Positions 1 through 13,005 of a stretch of 64,000 nt of DNA are shown one piece after another; the first letter of the stretch is position 1; the number at the start of each line of letters is the position of its first letter. The translations under genes and the position numbers were made by a program. This DNA comes from Manis javanica (lineage: Eukaryota > Chordata > Mammalia > Pholidota > Manidae). The notes under the pieces are model-generated. The model did no database searches, was not told the origin of the DNA, and saw only the letters and a list, made by a program, of their open reading frames with translations. The DNA is taken from positions 115,586,302 through 115,650,301 of the forward strand of contig NC_133164.1 of NCBI RefSeq assembly GCF_040802235.1. Direction: 5' to 3'.

Positions 1-1500
1 TTAGAGCAGTGTTTATTTTTATCTGGTTGAGTTACATGCTGTTTTCTCTTCTAATCACAAAACTAGTGAAGACATATTTATTAATCACTTTGGAAAGAAA
101 AGTCATTTTCTTTATGTGTCATGTGTTTTTATCTGGCATGGATGAACAAGTCTACTTGTATGTCTTAACAGAAAGAGAGAATTGTTATAAAATATAATGG
201 GTCATCAAGATTAGTATTATTAAACTAAGATCATACGCTGACACAGCTTTCATTTAAGTGCACAGAATAAATGAATAGATCTTTTCTGTAACTGAGATTC
301 AGCTGGGCTTTTATTTGATCATCTCATTGCCTGTAATAAACTAGGGCTTATTCAAATACAGTGAGTTAGCTCTTCTCTTTTTAAATCTGAATTAGAAAGC
401 ATTTTAACAGTGGGTGAAATCATGAAGATTGCATCTAGGATGCAATGCCTCCATTGGTGGTGAAAAAAGCTGATGCCAATTGAGGACATAGATGAGAAGA
501 AGTTAGATGACTTTGACAAATTAATAATACTTGTTCCTTTCCATTTAAATAAAGATTGGTGTTTGCATTATAAAAATATTCATATTTGAAGTTGATTCAA
601 ACTTTATATAAATGTTGATTTTTCATATTTCATAATTGTTTTTGAGCAAATAATAAAGTATACTCAACACACTAAGTAAGAATACAGGTAATGCTTTATC
701 AGGGCCAAGCCTCAAGAAATTATGACCAATTTGTGATCCATTTACCATTGAACCTTCTTCATATTTAGTGAATCTGTATATATGTATATATATATATATA
801 TAGATATAACACATATATACAATTTCTTATATATATTTATGCAATACATACACTTATATATTATATATTTATAAATATGTTTGTTTGTTTTTAAAATTTT
901 TCTTTGACAAAGTTTACTAATTCACCTACTGGGACAAGTCCAATTCTGCCAGGAAGTGCTGTTCATATGTGATTAACAGTTTACTAACAGTCACCAAATG
1001 ATTTAAGTGAGAATACATTGCAAATTTCCAATTGAAATTTGTTGGACAAATAATTCATTATAGAGTATAAATGACAATTTTAAAAAAATCACTTTTTTCT
1101 CTGTGGTTCCTCATTACCATTTCCCTTTAGGCAATAAGCCTATTTGTGGAAAAAAAGCTATTTACAAATACATAACCAATTATTTAAAAGGCACAAGGAA
1201 GGTGTTAAATCTATTAATGTAAAATTATAAAACAAAAGAGAGGAAACATTAATTTCATGGTATTCTATGTATATACATATGGATGAATTCACTTATTCAG
1301 TTACTTCAATTATTCATTCTTACTTTCTGTCAATGAATATTGGGTGAACTCTCTCATATGCTAGCCATTGTGCTGTGTATGGTGATATAAGCCTAAGTAT
1401 CTCACATGCCAGATCTTTTAGATTTCCCAGACTTAGGCGACATATACAAATAGGCAACTTTAATACACTATAGTAAGTGCTAACATAGACTGCTGCATCT
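1..1500. other. AT-rich intergenic flank with TA microsatellite
   Basis: I see no gene here. The stretch is AT-rich, and short open frames are those expected by chance. A dinucleotide-type TA/TATG microsatellite occupies about 775-830 and grades into further TA-rich sequence to about 885. No interspersed repeat family was recognised in the remainder. Confidence 0.6.
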
Positions 1501-1504
1501 CTCA

Positions 1505-2040
1505 AGGTCATAAGTTTGACATGGGTACTACTGGGCTAAAATCAAGAGGTCAGCAGGCTGTGTTCCTTTCTGGAGGTCCTAGGTTGAGATCTATTTCTGT
1601 GTTCATTCTGGTTGTTGGGAATGAGGTCCTCATTTCCTCGGTGCCTGAGGTAGTTTTCTTAGCTTCTAGAATCACATTCCTCGTCTTGTGGCCCTCTTAG
1701 CTTCAGCACCAACAGCAGAGAGTCAATTCCTTCTCAGAGCTCATCTCTCACTCCATTTCCATCAGCACATCTCTCTGAACAATCTTTTTGTTCGTCCTCT
1801 TCCATTTTTCAGGGCCAGTGTGATTACACTGGACTAACTTGGGTAACCCAGTAAAATCTACCTATCTTCACCAACTTTTCTTCAAGTAGCTGATCACCAA
1901 CTTTTCTTCAAGTCAGCTCATTATTAATTTTAACCATCTACAACCTTAATTCTTCTTGACCATGTAGCATAAAATATTCATAGATTCCAGGGATTAGGAC
2001 ATGGGTACCTTTGCAGGGGCATTATTCTGCCTATCACAAT
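1505..2040 (+). repeat. Ancient interspersed repeat, probably L1M-type 3' end
   Basis: The order of phrases matches a common old mammalian repeat: a 'gggctaaaatcaagaggtca' block near 1533, then a 'ggaggtcctagg' block, a 'gtgattacactgg' block near 1820, and finally 'attccagggattaggacatg' followed by 'ggggcattattctgcctatc' at about 1983-2034. From memory this is the terminal part of an old LINE-1 (L1M class), but the subfamily is uncertain. It is diverged and non-coding. It contains a local exact 20-bp duplication (1868-1887 and 1894-1913). Confidence 0.55.
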
Positions 2041-2835
2041 ATCCCAGTGCATTTTCACATTTATATCTCTAAGCAGTTGTAGTTATTGACTAATGATGTA
2101 ATATAAAAAAAAATCACATTCTTTTAGAGGTTGATAAAACTTACTTCAAAATAGTCTCTTATAACTTAATTGTAGATTATCCTATCTGAATATATGAAGT
2201 GATTCTGTTTCATTAGTTACTTTATTTTGTGTCAAGAATTACTTTGTATATTATACAATTGCTTTGCAGAGTTCCTTGTTTGCATTTACTTCAAAGTAGC
2301 ATTTACTAAGTTAAATTTTATAAATATAATCCTCACTAATTTGCAACTTATTCATATAACTTTATTTTTATATGTTTTCTTGGATAAATTAGTCCACATT
2401 ATCTTCATTAATATGTACTTTTCTCATCTACTTCTATAATTTCACATTTTTTTCTTTCATTCAATCATTGTTTTTGCTTTATTAGTAATCTTTCAACATC
2501 ATATGAGCCCAACCAAATAGATTGAGGACAATACCTTCTATCAACAATGACAACATTTTTTCAATCATACAACTGTTTTCTATCTTACATGTGTCAGTTC
2601 TACAAAACCACCCAAAAGCTGTTCTTACTTGGGGAGACATTTTGAGGAGTCTTATTCAATGCGATTTGGAATCTTAGTCACGTGGCAAAGGAATGATGTG
2701 TTCACCTTTGGAAGCTTGGAAACCTCAGAGTACATTATTATGACAGCCCAGATGAAAAGTAAGAAAGTCCTTGAAATAAAACTGAAGAAGGGATCAAATA
2801 ACGTTTTAGGAATCAAAAGAGGATAACGTAATGAT
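2041..2835. other. Intergenic, nothing recognised
   Basis: AT-rich unique-looking sequence with no gene, RNA or repeat that I can name. Short open frames on both strands near 2630-2840 overlap each other and look like chance. Confidence 0.5.
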
Positions 2836-2839
2836 TTCA

Positions 2840-3290
2840 TTTACGACAAGTGGGGAAGAAAGGAGTGAAAGATGACTCTCAGGTTAGTGCCTGTTCACGG
2901 AGGGTGACTTCTCAAAAAAACAAGGTCAGAGGAAGAGCAGACTTTCTTGGGTTAGGTAAATTCAAGTTGGGATACATTCAGGTTGTGAGGCTAATGTGAA
3001 ATTCAAGTCAGGGCATGGGTTTGAGAATTGTAAATTCAGTCCATAAAAGCAATTAAGCTTACCCAGGGAGGAAAGACACAAGGAGGGAGCCTCGGGGAAC
3101 ACTAATATTTAAAGTACCTGCATAAAAAAGAGAATATAGGAAGGAAGGCAAATGCACAACAGACTCTTAGGGTGGCCTGTTACAGTGAAGGAAAATATCG
3201 GAAAAACAAACTCCAGTAGATGTGATCTCCTATCAAAAATTTCAGAGAGGTCAAGTAATTTGAAGATTAAAATGTAACTATGGGAGTTAG
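2840..3290 (+). repeat. Fragment of an old purine-rich mammalian repeat, family not named
   Basis: Purine-rich, G/A-biased text with the landmarks 'gagcctcggggaacactaat' (about 3090) and 'cagagaggtcaagtaatttg' (about 3243). These resemble a long, old, medium-copy mammalian repeat in which a 'cctggggcactccaacg'-like phrase precedes an 'agaggtcaagtaagatgagg'-like phrase. Pieces that look like other parts of the same family occur near 19.2-19.56 kb and 36.9-37.2 kb. I cannot assign the family name, and no coding potential is evident. Confidence 0.4.
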
Positions 3291-5125
3291 TAAAGCTCAG
3301 GAGCTATTAGATTTTATAATCCTCAGTAGATAGACTTAAAAACACTTAACATATACAAGGTTACACAGCCAGTAAATCAAAGAATATAATTTTCGCCAAG
3401 GTTATTTGACTCCTTGATCATAAGTATTGTATTAAAAAAAAATACATCCAAATGACCAAACCTAAGGTAAATGAATGATGAATATTTATTAGTTCCTGTG
3501 GTGGAAAGAATTTTCTAAATTTGAAAGCTTTAGAAGAAAACTAAATGAGACAAAAAAAGATTTTTTTTCATAAAAAAATGGTAACATCCACATATAAAAC
3601 AGTAATAGCAATCTAAGAGAAGACAATACTTTTCAATCACATATTTATACCTGTCAATTTTAATTTTAAGTGTACCAAGCTTCTACCAACTTTTCTTTAA
3701 AACACCTAAGGTAACTCAGGAAAACCAAATCTCACAAGACCAGTGAAAACTATAAAACATTACAATAATCTGGAAGGAAGTAGAAGACCTACAGGGCTGA
3801 GCTGAGAATCACAATTGGCAGCTGACATGAGCTTTGCCAGTCTGAGCAGATGGTATGGATATGATTTGGTTCTGTGCCACAACCTCCCTCTGGTAAGATA
3901 CCAGAATTTATGCCAACACAACACTCGGAAGCTGCCCTCCTACTGCACAGGTTTTTAGGGGATCACAGTATACCTGCTTTCCTGTTGCTACTTTGTTGCC
4001 CGTTCCTCTCACTATTGATAATGTAAGACTGTAAAAGAAAGAATGAGGAAGGAGACCCAGGGACTGACACACTGTATCTGCGAGGTGTTGCCCCAACGTG
4101 TTAAAATTTTGTGGACAAGATCAATAGGTGTGCCACTAGTTATATCTGCTGTAGACTAGATTTTTTTTTTTCTGAATTCTTTTAGCACAGTGACAGAAAA
4201 AGAAGTCATGGCTTTTTGAGACCATTATATCTTGATATGTGTAATTTAGATAGAATTAAAATATGGAAATATTTCCTAACCCAGGAAATAAATCTAGGAA
4301 GTCTATCATCCATCTGATGTACACAAACCAAGAAACCCGGACTCACTTGCTTTTCTCCTCTCTAAACAGGTTGGTGTGTGAGCTCTGTTTGGAAAATAAA
4401 CAAATGCTGTAAAGACATTTATGCTAAAATGGTCTTCCTTACTCCACTGGCTTAAACCACACAAAACTCCGCCAAATTGCTGCCTAAATTTGAAAACATA
4501 CGGCATAGGTCCAGCAATTCTTTTCTGATGCTATCTAAGAAGTATACTCAATGGACAGCGAGAAAATGCAGGATAAGCCAATTTTTTTTCTCGACACCCT
4601 GAATGTGCTAGACGAGTCTTCATTCCAAATTAAGCAAAAGAAGCAAAGCTCCAAATGAGACAGAAAAAAAAAAGTGCAGGACAGTGTATAAAGGGTAAAG
4701 TATTAAGATTCAGCCAATGATTTTGCCTACAAAGATTAATTCTCTGAAATCATAAAGTCAGATATTCTCTACGACCACACAGTCCAGATCTGCCAGCTGT
4801 TCCGCACTGCTGTGGCCTTTATTTCTGATTTTCGAAAAGACCTCCAGACCCTGCAGCCTTCTTCTTTCTTCCTCCTGTCATTTTTACTTTGTTACTTCCT
4901 ATCCAGCACAGACTCCAGCTCTCTTCCTTGACGTGACTCCTGTGAATGACCTCAATTTTTCTTTCTCACTAGTTGTAGCCGCCTGGAATGAGCTTGGAGT
5001 TGGATAAACCCTGGTATCTGTGTTTTGTGAACCTATGCTGGGTCTACGGAGTCAAGCTAGGAAAAAAACTATATGATCGCAAAGAGTACAGCCTCCTCCC
5101 TAAACTGATGGGCCTTGGATTACGT
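3291..5125. other. Intergenic, nothing recognised
   Basis: Non-coding sequence with no nameable repeat. About 3840-3900 begins with a phrase faintly like a MaLR LTR start ('atatgatttggttctgtgcc'), but no further match follows, so it is not called. Confidence 0.45.
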
Positions 5126-5240
5126 ATTGTGTACACACACACATACAGAATGAAAATAAATCATATATATCTATATCATACATATCATATATCATATATA
5201 CACAAGCTTATACTTACATGTAAGTATATATTTATTTTCA
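5126..5240. repeat. CA / TATC simple-sequence tract
   Basis: An imperfect microsatellite: a short (CA) run near 5132-5143 followed by irregular 'catat' / 'atcatat' units to about 5235. No function is implied. Confidence 0.7.
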
Positions 5241-5547
5241 TACTCATGCTTCTTCCAAACAGTGGAATGATTTGTTCATATCTTCTCAACTCTCTTCAAA
5301 TCTATCCCAATTTCCCTCACCCTTTCAGCACAGAACCTTGCTTTACAAATTAAAAGTTGCATCAGACAAGAACACATTCCATTTTTAGTCACCACTCTTA
5401 AGTATCGCCTTTATTGTTATTATCTTTGTTACTTCCTGTCTTGGAGAAGTAAGTGTCTTTCCTATCCAAGAAGTGACACACAATAGGAGCAGAGTCATGC
5501 CTAAGAGGGACTGGCCACTTTAGACAATGGCTATGGCTCTCATGGCT

Positions 5548-5635
5548 GATGGATGGATGTTACTGGCATCTACTGAGTGGCAATCAGTTACACAAGAAAC
5601 TCTGAAATGTTCCAGGAAGTTCCTTCCTTGAAAAG
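5548..5635 (+). repeat. Possible MER5A (hAT-Charlie MITE) fragment
   Basis: The phrase 'gttactggcatctactgagt' at about 5558 closely resembles the MER5A segment 'gctactggcatctagtgggt', and the next 40 bases keep a weak resemblance. Only a short internal piece is visible, with no terminal inverted repeats, so this is tentative. Confidence 0.35.
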
Positions 5636-5639
5636 GTCT

Positions 5640-8480
5640 CATCTCCTGCCACGACTTTCAAATGTCTCTCTGCAATTCAAATCGGTGAAAAACCTATTTG
5701 TAATTTTTTGTGAGTGTAGAACATAACTCTGATTTCCATGTAGCTCACAACCTTTTGCAGATGCATCATAAACTGAGAGTTCCAGAAGTACAGCTACTGT
5801 ACACGTCAAGGAAAGTTTTAGGTTGCTTGGTTCAGAATTTTACCAAAAGTTGTTCATCAATTACTTTGGAGTTGATATTCTGTAATAAATATAGAATATG
5901 TAATTCTTATAATAAATATGTAGTTATGCGAAAAAGTGGCAAAGGCCATAGAAAAAAATTAAGCCAAATAAGGGGAGTGAGGAATCCTAGAGAGAGATTT
6001 GCACTTTAGGTAGATTTTCAAGATAGGTCTAATTGGGAAACTGACTTTTGTGCCAGTATCTGAAGAGGTGATTGCATAGTCATTGATTGACTAAGGGACA
6101 CACAGGAAAGAAGATCTACTAATAGGAGCCTCACACACTCATGCCGTCTAATGTCTAGATGATGATAACTGTAATAGCTCTTGTTTCTAGTACAGTTTCC
6201 TCTTACACTAGTGTGAAAAGAGTGCATGCCCTAAAGGAATCTTTACATTTAGATCATTCATCAGAGGAAATGTGATTTCTTTGCAAACACTAAAATGTTG
6301 AGTCAACATCTTGCCATACAATATATCATACTAATGAAAAATTGAGACATCTAAATGTCCATTCAAAAAAATAAGACATAATGAAGGAATTATGATTTTT
6401 TTATTCAAGGTTGTTTCATAAAGTTTAATTAAATAAAATATAAATTACAGTAACTTTTTCGGTAGTTAAGATTTAGAAGTTGTTGGCTTAATATAAAGAG
6501 CAGTAATAAAATACCTCTAAAATTTTAAAATTTCACTTATGGAGTAGCTATTTCTTCCTTCACTTTCAATGATTTTATTTAATTACTTATATTTTACTTA
6601 TATTCTTTAATTCTATGTGTTTTATTTAGTTTTATATTAGAAGCATTATATATATGATTTTATTATATATCTTTATTGTGCTTCAGTTCTTAAGTATGTA
6701 GAGGCTAAGAATATTTGAAACTAAATGTTTATGGACACACTGTTGAAATTTTCATTAACCAATGGGATTATTCCTATTGTAACATTTTTATTAAAAAATA
6801 AATGGATACCTACTCATGCAATTAAATGTCAACATATTTGCAAATTGCAGAAGGCTGAGTCTACATAATAAATACCACATTTACAAAGATTGAATTTCGG
6901 ATTATATTTTTTTCATGTTAGCTGTAGTGGGTGTATTGAGTGAAGACATGAGAATGGGAAAAATGCACCCCAGTATGAAGCCTTAGAAATAGCAAGTAAG
7001 AGTATCATCTGCTTTGGAAAATGTTGCTTTTTACCCATTAGTTGAATGTTGGTAAGCAATGTAAAAGTTTCTAAAAGGCTGTCTGTGCCCCTCAAAGTAG
7101 TTTATAAAGTCAAATATAAATATTCATAAATATAATGTGAGGGTATACACAATATTGCCTTTATTCTTAAAAAAGATCTCAAGGTGGAGCATTGTTGAAA
7201 AAATAGAAAAATGTAAAAGGAAACAAATGTTTGACTGCCTATTGTATAACATAGTAAAAGAGGTCACCAACTGAATATTCTTTTATCTTGGCTGCAGAAA
7301 TTTTTTAACAAAAAAGTAAATTTACTGAAAGCATCTGAATCTTAATATGGATTCAAGAAGACATGTTACAGTATACTTACTTATCTTAAGCAAAGATGCT
7401 TCTTTAAATAGAAAAAATGTAGCAAATTAATTTGTGATTGAAATGAAGCTGATTATTTACTCATTCAAATCCAATTATTTTATTTCAGAATGAACACATA
7501 CCTTTCATTTATAGTAAGTGATAATTCTATTAAAAATTGTCTGTAGAGCATCAAACCACTGAGTGAAATGTCTCAGAATCTAGTAGATTAGCCTCTTATA
7601 GACCAAAATATGGACACAACTGATTAAATTATTCAATTTTCACTTTTTTATCATTACCTAAAACTTCTCTAAGCTAAATAATTTTTGCTGTATTCCAGGG
7701 CATATATTATCTTTAAAGCAGCATTTGAATTTTTTTTCTTTCCAGAGTACTAACAGTTTTCCAAAGTATCCCACAATGATATTATTTATTACATTGTACT
7801 TGCTAAGGCACCATGTACCCACAATGCATACATGTAATGCTTTTGAATCATTCATTTCTCTTTGTAATAGTATGCTATACTTAATATTTTTAAAATATAT
7901 GTCACATATTGATTAATATCTTTTAATACTTTACCACTTTTTAATAATTCATTTTTAGTATTGGATTAAAATGTAGTTATTTATTTAATTTACTTAATAA
8001 TGTTATTCACTTATGAAGTGCACATCTTTTGATAAAATGTTTTCTAGATATAAGAATAATTGATGGCACTTGATCATGTCATCTCGAAAAGTCAAGTAGC
8101 TCCAAATGGAGAGAATCCTAGAAAGGACACTGGAGACAGTGTGACTGATGGTATAGTTGAGGCTTGCCAGAGCAGCTGGCTGAATTTAGTAGGTTCATTG
8201 TGTACATGTCTAACAATAAGGAATCTGAGACATTGTGTGTTGCTACAGTGGATCATCTCTTTTAGCTGAAACTCAGTGAAACAATGGTTAACTCAAACTC
8301 TTGGTCTGACTTCTCAGTTACTTTTCTCACTGACTTCACTAGATACTTAGTGGCATTTATAGAATTAGTTATCTAAGCTGACTAAACCCATTAAAAAGTG
8401 GGACTTGTGAACATGTAGATTTTATTCTTGGTGGTGGTTCCTATTAATTCTTTTACTTTGTAATAAAAAAATCTAATAAA
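5640..8480. other. Very AT-rich intergenic stretch
   Basis: No gene or nameable repeat. Much of 6230-8060 is strongly AT-rich with runs of A and T. A 99-residue open frame at 5710-6009 has no recognisable motif, no supporting splice sites and no homologue I know, so it is treated as chance. Confidence 0.5.
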
Positions 8481-8485
8481 AATTG

Positions 8486-8725
8486 CACATATTTAGAATT
8501 GATGACATGTTCAGAATGTTTTCAAAAAATTGATGAATTCCAATTATTTGGGATATAGTAAATGAATATCAATTCTTAAAATTAAAGATACATATTCCAG
8601 TTCTGATGACATATTGAGAACATTTTAGAAAATAAATTTTTGATCAATTCAAATTGTTTGGTATGTAATAGATGAATACTTATTTGTAGAAATAGTTTAA
8701 AATTACATATTCAGTTCTCTGTGGC
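8486..8725. repeat. Diverged local tandem duplication
   Basis: Two diverged copies of a roughly 100-115 bp AT-rich segment, plus the start of a third. Copy starts are near 8486 ('cacatatttagaattgatga'), 8589 ('tacatattccagttctgatg') and 8704 ('tacatattcagttc'). Within the first two copies the order 'gatgacat', 'aattc(c)aatt/aaatt', 'ttggg/ttgg...atatagtaaatgaat/tgtaatagatgaat' is preserved. The family is not recognised, and this may be a local event. Confidence 0.5.
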
Positions 8726-9500
8726 TATAATACACTTGGTTTACAAATAAGACTCATAGATTAATATTTATATATAGTGTATGAAGGCTTATGTGAATTA
8801 TTGAAATATGATATTCTTAAATGAATGTAATATGGTCTCAAACTGGAACAAAGTATTTGGAAATGGGGTTAATATAAAATGATGAAATTTTTAATCGACT
8901 ATTCAAGAAATAAATATCAACATCGTACATGGCAAATATTGGGTTTAAATATTATACATTTCATCTAAACACTGTCTATTTGCTTCAGAGGAAAGCTCCG
9001 TTTCAGATTGCTTTCACACATCAGTTATACAATCTTCAAATGCAACCTTTTAAAAGGAAAATTTTCATTAATAGGAGCAAAGAGAGTTTTATGAGTAGAT
9101 GTTTGAAGAAGGCAGCTTCAAAAATAGATAAAGTGGTATGTTAAATAAAGGCCATGGCATTTCATTCAAGGATATTGTTAAATCTGCTTACTTCCAAGGA
9201 ATTGATCAAAGTTTTATTAGTTTTAAGAATTTTTCATAGTGTCCACAAATGCCTAACTGAAGGAAGGGAAAATCAATAATATACTAATTTGACACTACTT
9301 TCTTTTGAAACGTAGAAAATTTAATAATTCATTAAGTTGCCCTGATCATCTGCCACATTATACAGTCATGTCAATCTTAACTAAAAATGGACAGAAGTAC
9401 TGCCAAAAGTGTTGACTTTAGAATGATTTAAATTAGTTAAATGTTTTGAAGATCACTATTGTAGGTACTTGTATAAAAAGCAGAAGTAGAAAATTGGAAC
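8726..9500. other. Intergenic, nothing recognised
   Basis: AT-rich non-coding sequence. A 71-residue open frame (8929-9144, +) has no motif or splice context suggesting a gene. Confidence 0.5.
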
Positions 9501-9504
9501 ACAC

Positions 9505-9780
9505 AGAGAACCCAGAAATCCACTCATAAGAGTTCATCCGACCTTGGAGATGGATGCCAAGAACACATTATAGAGAAAAGATACCATCTCTCTATCAAAC
9601 GGTGCTGGGAAAGCTGGCTATACATAGGCAAAAGAATAAATATGGACCATTGTCTTACACCAAACACAAAAAGAAACTCAAAGTGGGTTAAAAACGTAAA
9701 CATAAGACATAAAACTATAAAATTCCCAGAAGAAAACACAGGGAAAAGCTTTATGACATTGGTCTTAGTAATGATTTCTG
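9505..9780 (+). mobile_element. LINE-1 ORF2 3'-part fragment
   Basis: The text follows the late part of L1 ORF2: 'gaacccagaaat' near 9508, a 'gtgctgggaaagctgg' block near 9602, 'accattgtcttacaccaaac' at about 9647, and 'aagacataaaactataaaat' near 9703. It ends at 'cattggtcttagtaatgatt' (to about 9778). All landmarks are in the + orientation. Stop codons and indels break the reading frame, and both ends are truncated. It is a dead fossil fragment. Confidence 0.8.
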
Positions 9781-9785
9781 CATAT

Positions 9786-11470
9786 GGCGCTCTGTACCAT
9801 GACAAAGACCAAGCAAGCTGCGATCTCTCGGGAGAGTGCTGGAATCATTCCTGAGAGCTGGAGTTGACCTTAACTGCTTTGGCCAAGATTCACCAGCACA
9901 GGACTTAGACCTGTCCTCTTCCCGTAATTGACTGGGCACTGATACCCACAGATGCACTCATGTACCCTCTATTGCAACACACACATGGCTTTATTTGAAT
10001 TAATGTTTCCTTTCATGACTCATTGATATTATTTGTAATATTACTGCTTTTGAAGACTGACTATCTCACTACTTTTGCATATAAAAATAAAAATTGGATT
10101 TTTGGGGGAATGTGACAACGTTTTGTAATGCTAACTCTATTTCTTTTTTGAATATGCAAGTATGTGTGTGTGTTTATTTTACAAACTATAAAAAAGTTGA
10201 AGTCAAATACAATCTGGTGCCTATTGTACTGTCAGACACCAAGGTAAGGTATAAACTGGTAACACACACCTTTATTTTTCAACCAGGATCCTTTTGTCTA
10301 CTTCTACAAATAGCAAATAGATAATAGGATTAATCGATTCTAAAAGATAATCACAAGAGTCTCCTACACCCACAAAATTCCATATTAATTGAGTTGTATT
10401 TTAATAGAAACCTTTTGGTGACTGAGCGTACATTTATTGGAATACTTAAAGGAATGAATATAAGTTTGAAAACTGCAGACTTGGGAAAGGAGAGCTAGCA
10501 GATGAAGGTGTTACCTTGAGAGAGAGATGCTTTATGATTACAAAACTCATGAGAGCTCACCTCATTTAAACATTAGCCTTTAAAGTCTTATGGAATGTTC
10601 TTTGGAAGATCTTGTATAGTAAAAGTGACATTAGAAAAGCACTAAAAATTGTTTGATTTATAAACATGTTCTAATATCAGTTATAACACAATAATAATAT
10701 TTGAAATTTATTACAATGTTATATATGTATTTATATCAGAAATTTTTAAATAAAAGAATTTTCTTGGTCTAGAGATGGTACTACCTTCCCTTTTAAATAA
10801 GCATCCATTGTAATGACTAATTTGAATGCAGAAAAACTGAGACATAAAGCAATCTTTCATTCAGAGAGTCAGGGATATAATTATCAGTAGTGTCATAATA
10901 ATACTATTTTCCTTTTAATCTTCTATCAATTTAACAACTTGTAAAAATAAGTCAAAGGTACCTTCTCTAAAATGGAAAATTATTTGATAATATTTAGATT
11001 TTCATGGTGCTTGATAATTCAATTCACTTGTCTGTGTATAATAAGGTAATATTGAAAGTGGGTGTGAAATTATATTTAATAGACAATAAACTGAGAAGAG
11101 AATACTTCATGACCAATTCAGTTTAAAGACCTGATTGTATAAAAAAATGACAAGGCAATTAGCATTATAGATTCAGTCCACAGTAAGAAACCCTCAATGG
11201 CTGATTCTTCTCAAACTAAAGAGGAGTGTTGTAAAAATTAGAAAACAGAAATTATGATACTCCATTCCCAGTAAAAGTAAGAAATAAATACAAGTTAAAA
11301 CTTTTTCTACAGGATTTAAAAGATAAATGCATAAAGTAATCATAAATCTATGTTATTTGACACATAATATATAAAGATATACATTGTAACAACAACATCA
11401 GGACAGAGCTGTGTAAGTACATGGACTTTGTGTGCTATTGAAGCTAAGTTGGTATCTATTTGGACTGTTG
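9786..11470. other. Intergenic, nothing recognised
   Basis: No gene seen. About 9786-9940 is locally more GC-rich and keeps a few CpGs, but I recognise no family there. The rest is AT-rich. Confidence 0.45.
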
Positions 11471-11474
11471 GACA

Positions 11475-12018
11475 TTTAGGATGTTAAGTGCAATCCCCAT
11501 AAAAGTCCCAAATAAAATGTTTTTAAAATACACACAAGAGGAAATGAAAAGGGAATCAAAAGATTTCACTTAAAAATCAACTAAATACATAAGATGACGT
11601 TAATAGAGGAAATGAAAGACTTCTCCCTGTTTCCTCCCCCAAAAAAGGAACCTATGAGACATACAGAAACAATAGCAAAATGGCAGAAGTCCTTCCTTTT
11701 GAGTAATTGCTTAAATGGAAATGTTTAAACTTTCCAATCAAAAGGCAGGGATTGGTAGAATGAATAAAAAACAAAACTAAAAAACATGATTCAAGTATAT
11801 GCTGTCCACAAGAGGCTTATTTTAGATCAAAGACACAAATAGATTAAGACTGAAAGGATAGAAAAACACACTATGTGCAAATAGTAAGTAAAGGAGAGCT
11901 GGGGTGGCTGTACCAATATTGGACAAGATAGGCTGTAAGGGAAAATGGGGTACAAGAGATAAGGATAGTAAATAGTAATAAAGGTGTCAATTCATCAAGA
12001 AGATACAGCAATTAAAAA
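11475..12018 (+). mobile_element. LINE-1 ORF2 fragment (endonuclease region)
   Basis: A short piece near 11488 ('gtgcaatccccataaaagtc') resembles a later ORF2 region. From about 11530 the text follows the 5' part of L1 ORF2. Landmarks are 'caatagcaaaatggcagaag' (11670), 'gattggtagaatgaataaaa' (11751), 'atatgctgtccacaagaggc' (11797), 'gagctggggtggctgtacca' (11896) and 'caattcatcaagaagataca' (11988). These correspond to the AP-endonuclease domain, but indels and stops destroy the frame. The match stops abruptly at about 12018, where a different L1 segment begins. Confidence 0.75.
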
Positions 12019-12019
12019 C

Positions 12020-13005
12020 ATGCATGAGGAGGATTCTGGGGAGAAGGAACAGTGGAAAGCACCAGCCGCCTGTCTCCCCGCCTAGACAGCAGTTGTGCTG
12101 GCAGAATCTTTCTGATGCAACTATTTTGGAATTGTGGGGTCTATGGAAGGCTTGCAATTTCCAGGGGAAGGCTTGGAGTGAAATTGCACTTAATTTTGTC
12201 CAATTTCAGCTCTTAGCACAGTTGCAGCTATTAATCCCCCATCTCTCAACCCCTGCCTGGCAGCTGGGCCCACATTCCTAGAGCAGCTTACACACATTCT
12301 GCAGGAGTAAGAGTGGACAAAAGGACTTTGTCTTAAAAAACACAGTGGGCCTAGGCTTTGATTCAGTGATTGAGGCTTCTGGTTTCAGAGGTAAAAACAA
12401 AAAGGTGGGGTGGTTGGCCATTTTTGCTACACCTGCTTCCACTGTTGCAAGCTCTTTCCTGCTGAAGTGACTTCCAGGGGATTTAAAGGGCCAGCACCCC
12501 ATTTTTACTCCTTCATTTTTCTCCTTTTCTCCTTTTGGAAGCCAGACATTGAAGTGTAGGACATTCAAAACAACTACATATATAGGAAAACTTAGAAAGT
12601 GAGTGCATATGCCTTGTGAAAGACACAGGCTCAGAAAGAACTAAGAAGAACTAAAGTTTATACCTCAGGTTGATCCTTGCCACAGAGACAGCTTACAATA
12701 ATCAAACATACTATAAAAAAAATAACAAAAAACAGCAAACCCTGTGACAGGGAAGAATGTTATTTCCAGAGAAACCATATTTAAATGTCTAGTATTCAAC
12801 CAAAAATCCTAGGGCATACGAAGAAAAGGTAAGAGAGCCCATTTAAAGGAAAAAATAATTCAACAGAAACTGTCCCTGTAAAAGACTTGATGACAGATGT
12901 AGTAGAGAAAGACTTTTGAAACAACTTTCATAAAGGTGTTCAAAGAATTAAGGAAGATGAAGAAAAAAGAGCCAAGAAAACAATGTAAAAACAAAATGGG
13001 AATAG
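12020..13005 (+). mobile_element. L1M-type 5' UTR segment
   Basis: The text resembles the 5' leader of old L1M elements, in + orientation. It includes 'tctgatgcaactattttgga' (12110), 'tttaaagggccagcacccca' (about 12482), and a 'caacagaaactgtccctgta' block near 12862. That block is followed by 'gacttttgaaacaactttca' and an 'aattaaggaagatgaagaaa' run, the typical lead-in to ORF1. The element stops where ORF1 should start, and the next recognisable L1 text is its 3' end. Open frames in this segment (for example 12024-12281) are not genes. Confidence 0.65.

Noticed and set aside
3855..3885. Start of a MaLR/MST-type LTR
   Set aside because: Only about 20 bases resemble the LTR start, and the following sequence does not continue the match.
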